This document shows positions 24,119-34,600 of a DNA stretch of 64,000 nt, one piece after another. Each line of letters begins with the position of its first letter. The first letter of the stretch is position 1. This DNA is from Bufo bufo (Eukaryota; Chordata; Amphibia; Anura; Bufonidae), in the NCBI RefSeq assembly GCF_905171765.1, contig NC_053397.1:7755677-7819676 (forward strand), written 5' to 3'. The translations under genes and the position numbers were made by a program. The notes below the pieces were generated by a model. It was not told where the DNA came from, did no database searches, and worked only from the letters and a program-made list of their open reading frames with translations.

Positions 24119-24443
24119 ATTTACTTGCATGCCTCTAGGCTACAAAGCCTGCAGAATTGTCAGAGAACCCCCTAAAAGTGACTTTACTACGTTTATTGCA
24201 GAGTGACAGGCGCAGGAAAGTGTGCGCCGGCTACCGAGGGGTTAATCCACCATCTTTGCTGGTGATGCGTATGTTCTTCTTGTACCTCAAGAGCGGGAAA
24301 ACAGGTAAACGCCCAGCCCAAGAGCGGGAAAAGACAGCCCTGCCCACCGGGAACTGCTTAGTGCAAGTGAAGCAAGTGAAGACTCAACCTCCAAGAGTGC
24401 GCCCCTTTTACCAGTGTGTGCCAGAGAGACATAGAAAGAGAAA

Positions 24444-24701
24444 ATGGCGCGTCCTGTGCGGCCCAACTTGGGTGAAATGGTCTGGGGGAGCGACACCGAA
24501 GTACAAGCTGCCCCGGAGACAATCTTGCTGTCGCAAGTTCAGCGGAATCCTAAGAGAGGATCGGACGTGCCCACAGCGCAGGCTGGTGTGGTGGAGGCGG
24601 CTGGAGCGTCCACTCCGCCGCCCAGGAAGAGCTCTCCTCCATCTAGACAGCCCATGCCCAAACAATGTGGGACTATAAAAAAGCTATTGAGGACTGGGTG
24701 A
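24444..24701 (+). CDS. Short ORF before the cold-shock-like ORF, probably its 5' part
   Basis: An 85-aa frame with a strong initiation context (gaaaATGg) encoding MARPVRPNLGEMVWGSDTEV and then a low-complexity Pro/Ser/Ala/Gln stretch. It matches no family I know. It overlaps the start of the following ORF by 37 bases in another frame. The following frame is closed by TAG at 24644-24646 just upstream. A single indel near 24650-24665 would join this N-terminus to the cold-shock-like protein, so the two may be one gene with a frameshift. The alternative is two separate overlapping ORFs. Confidence 0.45.
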   Translation: MARPVRPNLGEMVWGSDTEVQAAPETILLSQVQRNPKRGSDVPTAQAGVVEAAGASTPPPRKSSPPSRQPMPKQCGTIKKLLRTG

Positions 24702-25477
24702 TCCAGGTCCTAGACAACCAACGGCCGGGGGATCCGCAGTTAGAACGACATCGAGGGACCGTACTGTGGTTCTCCGTCAAAAGAGGCAGTGGTTTCCTGG
24801 CGGATGATGAAGATGGTGAAGAACTCTTCGTGGGACGCAGGTCGGTAAAACGCCTCTACCTGCCCCAGGCCCGTCATAGCCTATACGTGGGAGACCACAT
24901 TGAATATACTTCCATGAGCTCGCTTAGGAGACCGTTTGCCACTGGAGTGACCCTGTTGTCTAAGCCACTTGTCCCTATCCCAGTCGCTGACTGCTCGCAC
25001 GAGGATCCAACAGCCGCAGGCCGTGTGCGCTGCCTCCAGGAGACCGCAGAGGGAGTACTCCGCTTCCACGAGAAACCTCAGCTCTGGCAGGACCCACTGA
25101 TCCCAGGTCCACCACTGCCTCCAACCTTCCAGCTGGGATATCTGAGAAATGCCACCTTCTCCTACAACCCAACGGTGGATAATTACCAGCTGCCCGAGAG
25201 GTCCCAGGCTCCGTCACCACCATTGCAGATTCCTTGGCCTTTATTGCCGGAGATCCTCAGTCCCCCTGGCCTGGCAGGAGGTTCAGGCAACGTTAAGAAG
25301 CAAGTAGCCGCAGCTCTCACCAGTGTGACCACCCGGTCACTACCAGAAACCTCTACTAGAGGTCAGTGGAGCACCACAAGTGCTGCAAGTTTGGCCTACA
25401 AAAGGCAGGAGTGCCCTCTTATGTTCTTTAGCAGCAGCAGCAGCAGCAGCGAGGAGGACTTCCGATACCTCCTCTAA
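24665..25477 (+). CDS. Cold-shock-domain-like protein carried by the LTR element
   Basis: A 270-aa intact frame. Residues 30-98 resemble a Y-box type cold-shock domain (single-strand nucleic-acid binding). GTVLWFSVKRGSGFLADD aligns with the first strands and RNP1 motif (GTVKWFNV..GYGFI in Y-box proteins). EELFVGRRSV sits where RNP2 (VFVHQ) falls. LYVGDHIEYTS...ATGVT fits the final strands (GD.VEF...A..VTG). The usual RNP2 histidine is not kept (G57). Residues 100-270 are Pro/Ser-rich, without a recognised domain, and end in a Ser8 run plus EED. It sits where gag would be. I infer a captured host gene or a divergent gag-position RNA-binding protein; the family call rests on motif reading only. 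Confidence 0.6.
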   Translation: MWDYKKAIEDWVIQVLDNQRPGDPQLERHRGTVLWFSVKRGSGFLADDEDGEELFVGRRSVKRLYLPQARHSLYVGDHIEYTSMSSLRRPFATGVTLLSKPLVPIPVADCSHEDPTAAGRVRCLQETAEGVLRFHEKPQLWQDPLIPGPPLPPTFQLGYLRNATFSYNPTVDNYQLPERSQAPSPPLQIPWPLLPEILSPPGLAGGSGNVKKQVAAALTSVTTRSLPETSTRGQWSTTSAASLAYKRQECPLMFFSSSSSSSEEDFRYLL

Positions 25478-25512
25478 GGAGCTTCCCTTCTGAAGATAAA
25501 GAAAGAAAAATC

Positions 25513-25851
25513 ATGGACCAACTGGAGCCACAACATGGACTGGAATTGATGGGTGAGGAGGACATGTTGGCCCATTTTATGTTTTATTGCCCGCTGTTTG
25601 TTTCTCACCCAGATGGACATGCTTTGTTAGGACTCCGACCATCCTTTTTCCCCCCTTCTCAGGTTGAGTGGGTGCCCCCTTTTGCTAAAAGGGTTATTAC
25701 AATTGCTGCTACTTTATATCATACCCCATGTGGATTACAAATAATGACTTTATTACCTCATGTGGATTACAAACGACTTTTTCACTATTTGTTCCAGTTT
25801 GGTGCACTTGATCCGCCAGCACTTAAAGAAAAGACTCAAATGTATACCTGA
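25513..25851 (+). CDS. Hypothetical 112-aa ORF after the cold-shock-like ORF
   Basis: Begins MDQLEPQHGLELMGEEDMLA 35 bases after the preceding stop (context aatcATGg) and ends YKRLFHYLFQFGALDPPALK plus six residues. No signal peptide, zinc finger or known domain is visible. A hydrophobic/aromatic C-terminal half repeats the phrase (HTPCGLQIMTLL)PHVDY. It could be a second element-encoded protein or a fragment of a longer lost ORF. The conserved gag/pol motifs of LTR elements are absent. Confidence 0.35.
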   Translation: MDQLEPQHGLELMGEEDMLAHFMFYCPLFVSHPDGHALLGLRPSFFPPSQVEWVPPFAKRVITIAATLYHTPCGLQIMTLLPHVDYKRLFHYLFQFGALDPPALKEKTQMYT

Positions 25852-26766
25852 GATCATTATGGCCTCTAATGTGAATTTGATTGCACTATGTTTTTTGTAT
25901 TATGTATTTGCACTATGTTTGCATCAATATTTAATAATTTCAGGAATTTCTGCAAAGTTCAAGCACTTTAGCCCATTGTCAGGACACTATTTTGGGTACC
26001 GCAATGTGACCTATCATGCACTTTCTGTATGGATTTTGGTGAACTGATGTAGTTAGCCAGATAGATAGCACCTTACTTCATTGCTCATATGGACTGCCTC
26101 TGAGGACGAAAATACTAATGGTTCTTATGTTACCTTGTGTTAGCTTAGAAAGCCTAGGCATTATATTGTATTATTGCTACACAAGGGGTACCAAGTGGTA
26201 AGTCACAAGCAGATCTAACACCATAAAGGGTAACCCCTCTGCAAAAAATGTGAGTTAAGAGGGGATTAGCCCTCATGGGAGCTATGGAAGGTGGGCTGGT
26301 TCCTCCTCCTAGTTCTAGATGTCCTAAGGCCTTGTGCACCGCCTTAAGGAAATATGTTTTTCTACCTGTTTAGTCATCAAGGTGCCCGTGTGAAAAGCTT
26401 TATATAGACCTTGGTGCTTGGAAGGGATTACAGGATGAAGCCACCCTTCTATTTGCGGGCGTCTCATAGCATCATGGAGGGATTACAGTACATGATACCC
26501 CCACGCTTCCGGTGGTACTAGGGTCCGGTATCCACAATGGGAGTATTTCAGCGCTTTGTGCAGTCTTTTTGGTCCTCTGGTTATTACCGAGAAGGGAAAA
26601 CTGTGAATAGACACCCTATTCATACGGGCAGAGACCTAGTGCTAGCCGTTGCTATATCAGTCAGTAATAGTATATAGTCTAAAGCAGCACTTTAACCCTT
26701 CTTGGTTATCCTTAGAGCACATCCTAAGCACAAGCTGAGGGCGGCTTAGTTTTAAGTAAGGGGGAA
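25852..26766 (+). other. Non-coding 3' part of the LTR element
   Basis: No long frame and no pol or env motif. It ends in the purine tract agtaagggggaa directly before the 3' LTR. Confidence 0.6.
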
Positions 26767-27575
26767 TGTCTTTATTGGGCTAATACTAATGCCATCTATG
26801 TATTGTTGTCCAGGTCCTATACACTGTGCATTCCTAATCTGTTTGCAACTGTTATGTTCATGTAATATGCCTGGTTCCCCAGCAGGTGGCAGCAAATATG
26901 GCAGAGCTGTACTTAGGTAGAATGGAACTTTCCATTCTATTCTAACCTCCCCCCCCCTGGAGAGAAGTGGGTTTGTCCTTCAGGAAGGGTGGGGACCAGT
27001 TAGAGTCAGTTTTAGTTTATCCCCAGCTGTGAGAAGGGTGTGCAGGGGCATGTCTCTGCTAAATGTGCGAACGCCAGCCAGAGCACCCTAAGATCTGCTG
27101 GTCATCGAGGCCGAAGCTTGAAGCCTCAGCAGCCAGGAGGAAAGTTCCCTGGCATAACCTACAGTCAGACTACAGAGAAGAAGTGCAGCATACAGAAGAA
27201 ACTGAGCCAGCCTGTTAGTACAGCAGAGTCAGAGAGAAACAGAGACATAGCAGAGTTGAGTTTTCCTGCCAGTTTAATAATAAAGCCTGCTGGAACCAAG
27301 ACAAAGCCTGAAAACTGTTTAGAGAAACGTTTATTCAAGTAAAGCTGCCATTGAACTTCATCTCAAGGTCTGGAATCAAGTTATTTCTTCAAATCCCTCA
27401 ACTATTCCCCCTATTTATTGCTTCGGAGCCAAAGCCTGGGGTCCAGCAGTATCCAGGTAAGAGCACCATGACACACAATAAGAGACATTTAGTCCGCACT
27501 ATACCACTCGGCATTCCTACCAAACCTGGGACGCGATCTATATATAGAGGGCCCTGGGGGGAGGCGCACGTTGCA
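26767..27575 (+). repeat. 3' LTR, 809 bp
   Basis: Starts TGTCTTTATTGGGC and ends CACGTTGCA. It contains a polyadenylation hexamer, AATAAA (27282-27287), and a C-run near 26947-26957. Its last ~44 bp match 24059-24098. The 20-bp array starts immediately afterwards. Confidence 0.7.
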
Positions 27576-28246
27576 TATGCACTGTGTACTGGCTCTATGC
27601 ACCGTGTACTGGCACTATGCACCGTGTACTGGCTCTATGCACCGTGTACTGGCTCTATGCACCGTGTACTGGCTCTATGCACCGTGTACTGGCTCTATGC
27701 ACCGTGTACTGGCTCTATGCACCGTGTACTGGCTCTATGCACCGTGTACTGGCTCTATGCACCGTGTACTGGCTCTATGCACCGTGTACTGGCTCTATGC
27801 ACCGTGTACTGGCTCTATGCACCGTGTACTGGCTCTATGCACCGTGTACTGGCTCTATGCACCGTGTACTGGCTCTATGCACCGTGTACTGGCACTATGC
27901 ACCGTGTACTGGCTCTATGCACCGTGTACTGGCTCTATGCACCGTGTACTGGCTCTATGCACCGTGTACTGGCTCTATGCACCGTGTACTGGCACTATGC
28001 ACCGTGTGCTGGCTCTATGCACCGTGTGCTGGCTCTATGCACCGTGTGCTGGCTCTATGCACCGTGTGCTGGCTCTATGCACCGTGTACTGGCTCTATGC
28101 ACCGTGTACTGGCTCTATGCACCATGTACTGGCTCTATGCACCATGTACTGGCTCTATGCACCGTGTACTGGCTCTATGCACCATGTACTGGCTCTATGC
28201 ACCATGTACTGGCTCTATGCACCATGTACTGGCTCTATGCACTGGT
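27576..28246. repeat. 20-bp minisatellite array, about 33 copies
   Basis: The unit is tatgcaccgtgtactggctc, the same 20-bp repeat as at 21255-24060 but with fixed C and GGCTC variants and far greater homogeneity. That indicates a more recent expansion. It begins directly at the LTR end. Confidence 0.95.
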
Positions 28247-28278
28247 TTTGTGCATTCATCAATATGATTGTCACATTT

Positions 28279-28331
28279 TTGTTCTCTTATGTTGGCAATA
28301 AAGGCAATATAGCGGCAACATAAGAGAACAA
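28279..28331. repeat. Perfect 16-bp stem hairpin next to the array
   Basis: ttgttctcttatgttg (28279-28294) and its exact inverse (28316-28331) enclose a 21-base loop that contains AATAAA. It could be the tip of a foldback element. No family assigned. Confidence 0.7.
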
Positions 28332-28884
28332 CAAAGATCCTCTATGAAATAATCAAATATATTCCTCGGAGTGAAGTTGGCGTTCATATATCCCTAATCA
28401 CGCTGAAAGAAAAGTGCCGACACCAGCGCGCGAACTAGCAGCGAGATCCAGCGCTTCTGAAGGGGAAGCCACGTACGTACTAATCACTATTCCCAGCATC
28501 GAATAAACACACCAGGAGACGGGTAAGCAAGACAAACATTTTATCTGGCCCGAGTGTGTATGAAGTATTCCGTATATAGGAAAGTAAAACAAAGTGGCAA
28601 CAAAGTTAAACTGCATGAATATAAAAGACACAGGATAGAGGAATATAACAAATGGTGACACTTTTTCTCCATAAAACCGCTATATATCAACAAGAGTTCC
28701 AAAGTATTGTGTGAGCTCCTCAACAGGAACCAAAAGAGGGACTGTGATTACAATTGCTAAACTATACGCTATTACGTGACATGTAATAAGGCCGATTTAT
28801 TGGCCTGTACTTGTGGGAGGGGCTCTGCCCCGCTATTTTAGGGTCACTCTCCCCCCTCCACTTTGTACGTCGGTTTCAGCACAC
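28332..28884. other. No gene seen
   Basis: Mixed DNA without a recognised feature. The left terminus of the Ngaro-like element may lie in this interval, but I found no repeat that fixes it. Confidence 0.4.
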
Positions 28885-28890
28885 ATTACC

Positions 28891-30115
28891 CAGGTGAGCG
28901 TGGCTACAGCAGTCTGCAGCGCTACAACATACCCACACTGCCCCTCGTTCGTCTCCGGACTGCGTCCCGCAAGCCCAGGTAAGTAGCCCCTTCAGTCAGC
29001 GGCCCCGTTGTTTCAGTCCGGTCGGAGGCGCCGGCTCCCCAGGTAAGGGGGAGTCGCGCTGCACCGTAGCGATCTGCCCGGCAGCCCCGACTCCCACGCG
29101 GCAGTGTAGGTAGGATCCAGGGGTCAGCGTGATCCCGATCTCGTGTTTCATCGCTCGGTTAATGTTTGGCATGGGCCCCTGTGCCACTAGTGAGGCAGGG
29201 TTTTATTTTTTATTTTTTTTCTCCGATCACTCACGTTTTGTCCCCTCTCCTTGTGGCTTGCTCGCTCCCGGTTTCCCGCACGGTGTCTTTGGCAGTCACG
29301 CTCCCCGATCCTGTCTGGATTCTTGCGCCCCTGGTGGCCACAGCTGGGTTTGCAGGTCGGGGGTTCGCAAGCCAGCATTGTTGCAGGCAAGGATACTGGC
29401 GCCCTCTGGTGTTTCACTCCTGCTATTGCACTAAAAAAAATAATATAGATATATATATACAGTACTCACATATATATCTTTGCAAAAAAAAAAAAATATA
29501 TATATGTTTGCAAAAAAAATAAAATATATATATATATATATATATATGTACACGTACAATGGTTATAGCGAGGTTCTCCATTCTCATCTCACTAGATCGT
29601 GTTCAGTCATTTTCAGATATGAAATTATCACGTTAGTTCGCTTCATACCGCAACAGACTACGCATGGCGCGCTTGTATATTCATCAATCTCATTCACGTT
29701 TCAAGTCACTTATCGCCGTTTCCTTATCCATTTAGTATGTTTTTTCGTTTTATCTCCAGGGACGTTCTTTCTTCTCAGGGTCAACTATCTATTCTGGGTG
29801 GTCCAGTTTCGTTTCCAACAGGTAGTATAGGGAAGTTACAGGGGTAGGTTCGCTCCCTTATTTGTTTTCTAAACATACGGTTTAACTCAGGTATTCTCCT
29901 CAACTTGCCATCTGCTCTCCCCGCGCTGTGGGTAAGTCAGCTCAGTCTATCGGTTGCAGCAATTCTCGGTCACGAGGTGACACCATTCGCGACCCCTTTT
30001 TTCACAAAATAGCATGTTTGCGCACACCACATTATTCGGTGGTAGGTTTGTCACTGGTGTCTGGTCTCGGGTCGTGTCGCTGAGCCTCATTGTTACATAC
30101 TGTACCTACAGGACC
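28891..30115 (+). other. Ngaro leader with splice-site-like signals
   Basis: Three strong donor-like motifs, CAG/GTGAG or CAG/GTAAG, have GT at 28894, 28979 and 29043. An acceptor-like tacctacag ends at 30111, five bases before the gag ATG. A/T microsatellite DNA fills 29440-29550. Splicing of the leader is an inference. Confidence 0.35.
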
Positions 30116-31083
30116 ATGTCTCACGCTTCTGATATTGTGGAGGCCTCGGTCAATGATAATGCCACCAGACTGTCCGAAGGGGGTAGCATCCCGTCATTAC
30201 GGAATTGGACCGTACCCAAGTTGATGTCGGAGCTATCCAGGAGGGGTATACCGTTTTCAGCCTCAGCCAGAAAGGCAGAATTATATCGCCTACTCATGTC
30301 CAATTCATGTCATCAACGCCAGGAGGAAGTCTCTATGGCCACGGTCCAGACGTCACTCGCTCAAATTCATGTTATGCTTAACAATCTCACGTCATCGGTC
30401 ACGGACATTCAATCCAGACTGGAAACTGTGCCATCCTTACTTCTCCGAATCCAGAGTTGGTCATCCCGTCCACGTCCGCCGCTGGGGGTACCGGTACGAC
30501 TGTCTCAGTTCCCAATATCACTCCGGCTCACTTCATACCGGCTAACACCAAAAAAGATATCCTTGAAGGCAGGGACGTCAACTTGGCTTCCTTGTTGACT
30601 GCTACCCTGGATTTCTCAGACAGCAAAGTCATCGCGTGCGGTGATGTCTCAGTGGTCCTCAGGGGCCGCGATCTCAGGTTGAATAGAAAGCTCACCATCC
30701 CTGAGTTCGTTCTAGCTAATAGCCTATATAGGGATGTTATTTGCTCTGTACGGCCCGACCGGGGGGAGGAATCAGATTTCTATTTGTTTAGGGTAACCGA
30801 GTTGGGGCACAAATATGGTGGTAGTTCGTTCTACGACTATCACTGTTCCTTTTCCGCTAAGGCTGCGGCGGCCCTCAGTCAGTTTCAATTCGTCACGAAC
30901 TGGGCTAATATCGACACTGAGATATTTTGTAGACATTTTTCTGGCCTTAGGGCTCCTGCTTGTTCCCTATGCCAGTCCATCTACCATACAGCAGAATGGT
31001 GTCACAAAGCTGCCTCAAGTATCCATAGCAGCCTTTCCGAACAGCCATCTGGGTACTCTGAACCCCAGAAAACCTACGGTTTA

Positions 31084-31517
31084 GGCCTCCTGCACACGAC
31101 AGTATTTTTTAACGTCCCGCAAAATGTGGTTCCGTTGTACCGTGATCCGTGCCAGTTTTTTCTTCCGTGGATCTTTTTGGAGGATCCACGGACATGAAAA
31201 ATGAAAAAAAAATCAAGTTTGCCATTGAAATGATAGGAAAAAACGGACACGGATCACGGACGCGGATGCCAATCTTGTGTGCATCCATGATTTTTCACGG
31301 ACCCATTGACTTGAATGGGTCCGTGAACCGTTGGCCGTGAAAAAAATAGGACAGGTCATTTTTTTCACGGCCAGGAAACACGGATCACAGATGCGGCTGC
31401 CAAACGGTGCATTTTCCGATTTTTCCACGAACCCATTGAAAGTCAATGGGACCGCAGAAAAACACGTTAAACGGGACAACGGCCACGGGTGCACACAACG
31501 GTCGTGTGCAGGAGGCC
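31084..31517. mobile_element. Harbinger-type MITE in gag, 434 bp
   Basis: Termini ggcctcctgcacacgac and gtcgtgtgcaggaggcc are perfect inverses, flanked by TTA (31081-31083 and 31518-31520). The interior is a foldback with repeated cacggatc/acggacac motifs. It has GG ends and a TTA duplication, as in the MITE at 925-1691, but a different sequence. Confidence 0.92.
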
Positions 31518-31628
31518 TTAGTCGATAAGTTAGGGAGGCCCATAAAACACCTCGGCCGGTCTCAGATCTGCAATAACTTTAATTTTTCCTCCTGCAATTA
31601 CAGTCAGTGTAGGCAGGGCCGTCTTTAA

Positions 31629-34600
31629 CCCCTTCAGGACCGGGCTCATTTTCACCTTAAGGACCAGGCCATTTTTTGGAAATCTGACCAGTGTCACTTT
31701 AAGTGCTAATAACTTTAAAAGGCTTTGACTTATCCAGGCCATTCTGAGATTGTTTTTTCGTCACATATTGTACTTCATGACACTGGTAAAATGAAGTCAA
31801 AAAAAATATTTTTTTTGCACAAAAAAATACCTAATTTACCAAAAAAAAATTTGCAAATTTAAAAGTTTCAGTTTCTCTACTTCTGTAATACATAGTAATA
31901 CCCCAAAATGTCTACTTCATGCTTGAATTATTTTGGGAATGATATTTTATTTTTTGGGGATGTTATAAGGCTTAGAAGTTTAGAAGCAAATCTTGAAATT
32001 TTTCCGAAATTTACAAAAACTCAATTTTTAGGGACCAGTTCAGGTCTGAAGTCACTTTGCGAGGCTTACATAATAGAAACCACCCAAAAATGACCCCATC
32101 TAAGAAACTACACCCCTCAAGGTATTCAAAAATGATTTTGCATACATTGTTAACCCTTCAGGTGTTGCACAAGAGTTATTGGCAAATGGGGAGGAAATTT
32201 GAGAATTTCATTTTTTTTGTCTAATTTTTCATTTTAACCCATTTTTTCCACTAACAAAGCAAGGGTTAACAGCTAAACAAGACTGTATCTTTATTGCCCT
32301 GACTCTGCCGTTTACAGAAACACCCAATATGTGGCCGTAAACTACTGTACGGGCACACAGCTCGGCGTAGAGTGAAAGGTGCGCCGTTTGGTTTTTGGAG
32401 GGCTAATGTTGCTGGACTGTTTTTTTTACACCATGTCCCATTTGAAGCCCCCCGGATGCCCCCCTGGAGTAGAAACTCCCTAAAAGTGACCCCATCTAAG
32501 AAACTACACCCCTCAAGGTATTCAAAAATGATTTTACATACGTCATTAACCCTTTAGGTGTTGCACAAGAGTTATTGGCAAATGGAGATGAAATTTGAGA
32601 ATTTAATTTTTTTGCCTAATTTTCAATTTTAACCCATTTTTTCCACTAACAAAGCAAGGGTTAACAGCCAAACAAGACTGTATCTTTATTGCCCTGACTC
32701 TGCTGTTCACAGAAACACCCAATATGTGGCCGTAAACTACTGTATGGCCACACAGCGGGGCGTAGAGTGAAAGGTGCGCCGTTTGGTTTTTGGAGGGCTA
32801 ATTTTGCTGGACTGTTTTTTTTAGTAGAAACTCCATAAAAGTGACTCCATCTAAGAAACTACACCCCTCAAGGTATTCAAAACTGATTTTACAAACTTTG
32901 TTAACCCTTTAGGTGTTGCACAAGATTTAATGGAAAATAGAGACACAATTTCAAAATTTCACATTTTTGGCAGATTTTTCATTTTAATATTTTTTTTCCA
33001 GTTACAAAGCAAGGGTTAACAGCCAAACAAAACTCATTATTTATGGTCCTGATTCTGTAATTTACAGAAGCACCCCATATGTGGTCGTAAACCGCTGTAC
33101 GGGCACACGGCAGGGCGCAGAAGGAAAGGAATGCCATACGGTTTTTGGAAGGCAGGTTTTGCTGGACTGTTTTTTTTGACACCATGTCCCATTTGAAGCC
33201 CCCCTGATGCACCTCTAGAGTAGAAACTCCATAAAAGTGACCCCATCTAAGAAACTACACCCCTCAAGGTATTCAAAACTGATTTTACAAAAGTTGTTAA
33301 CCCTTTAGGTGTTCCACAAGAATTAATGGAAAATAGAGATTCAATTTCAAAATTTCGCTTTTTCGGCAGATTTTCCATTTTAATATTTTTTTTCCAGTAA
33401 CAAAGCAAGGGTTAACAGCCAAACAAAACTCAATATTTATGGCCCTGATTCTGTATTTTACAGAAACACCCCATATGTGGTCGTAAACTGCTGTACGGGC
33501 ACACGGCAGGGCGCAGAAGGAAAGGAACACCATATGGTTTCTGGAAGGCAGATTTTGCTGGATTGTTTTTAGACACCATATCCCATTTAAAACCCCCTGA
33601 TGCACCCCTAGAGTAGAAACTCCAAAAAAGTGGCCCCATTTTGGAAACTACGGGATAAGGTGGCAGTTTTGTTGGTACTATTTTAGGGTACATATGATTT
33701 TTGGTTGCTCTATATTACACTTTTTGTGAGGCAAAGTAACAAAAAATTGAAATTAAGAAATTTCATCTCCATTTGCCATTAACTCTTGTGGAACACTTAA
33801 AGGGTTAACAAAGTTTGTAAAATCAGTTTTGAATACCTTGAGGGGTGTAGTTTCCAAAATGGGGTCATTTTTTGGAGTTTATACTCTAGGGGTGCATCGG
33901 GGGGGGCTTCAAATGGGACATGGTGTCAAAAAACCAGTCCAGCAAAAACTGCCTTCCAAAAACCATATGGCGCTCCTTTCCTTCTGCGCCCTGCCGTGTG
34001 GCCATACAGCAGTTTACGACCACATATGGGGCATTTCTATAAACTAAAGAATCAGGGCAATAAATATTGAGTTTTGTTTGGCTGTTAACCCTTGCTTTGT
34101 TATGGGAAAAAATGAATTAAAATGGAAAATTTGCCAAAAAATTGCTGTTTTAGCACTGTTTTTATTTTTTATTATTTACAACGTTCATCTGACAGGTTAG
34201 ATCATGTGCTATTTTTATAGAGCAGGTTCTTACGGACGTGACGATACCTAATATGTATACTTTTTTATTTATTTAGGTTTTACACAATAATATCATTTTT
34301 GACACAAAAAAAAAACATGTTTTAGTGTCTCCATAGTCTGAGAGCCATAGTTTTTTCTGTTTTTTGGCGATTGTCTCAGGTTGGGTATCATTTTTGCGGG
34401 ATGAGATGACGGTTAGATTGGTACTATTTTGGGGTGCATATGACTTTTTGATCGCTTGCTATTACACTTTTTGTGATGTAAGGTAACAAAAAATAGCTTT
34501 TTTGACACCGTTTTCTTTTTTTTTTTTTTACAGTGTTCACCTGAGGGGTTAGGTCATGTGGTATTTTTATAGATCAGGTTCTTACGGACATGGCAATACC

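Larger units (their letters stand above)
24055..27575 (+). mobile_element. LTR retrotransposon without pol, 5' LTR mostly lost
   Basis: A complete 3' LTR (26767-27575) begins TGTC and ends TTGCA. It is preceded by a purine tract, agtaagggggaa. The last ~40 bp of the same LTR also lie at 24059-24098 (cgcgat...agagggccct...acgttgca), followed by ttttggcatcacgaacagg, which has the TGG of a tRNA primer-binding site. The interior is only ~2.7 kb and has no protease, RT, RNase H or integrase, so the element is non-autonomous. The remaining 5' LTR is missing or replaced by the 20-bp array. The same 20-bp repeat lies on both sides, so the element probably entered that array. Confidence 0.65.

Noticed and set aside
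21144..24138. Long plus-strand ORFs rich in Cys/Tyr/Val/Leu (up to 661 aa)
   Set aside because: Frames across the 20-bp minisatellite, open in all three plus frames by composition.
25760..26047. Envelope-like membrane ORF in the LTR element
   Set aside because: A short hydrophobic stretch only; no signal peptide, Cys pattern or cleavage motif, and it overlaps the preceding ORF out of frame.
27351..28323. ORFs of 227-316 aa over the second 20-bp array
   Set aside because: Same artefact of a stop-free 20-bp unit, beginning inside the LTR.
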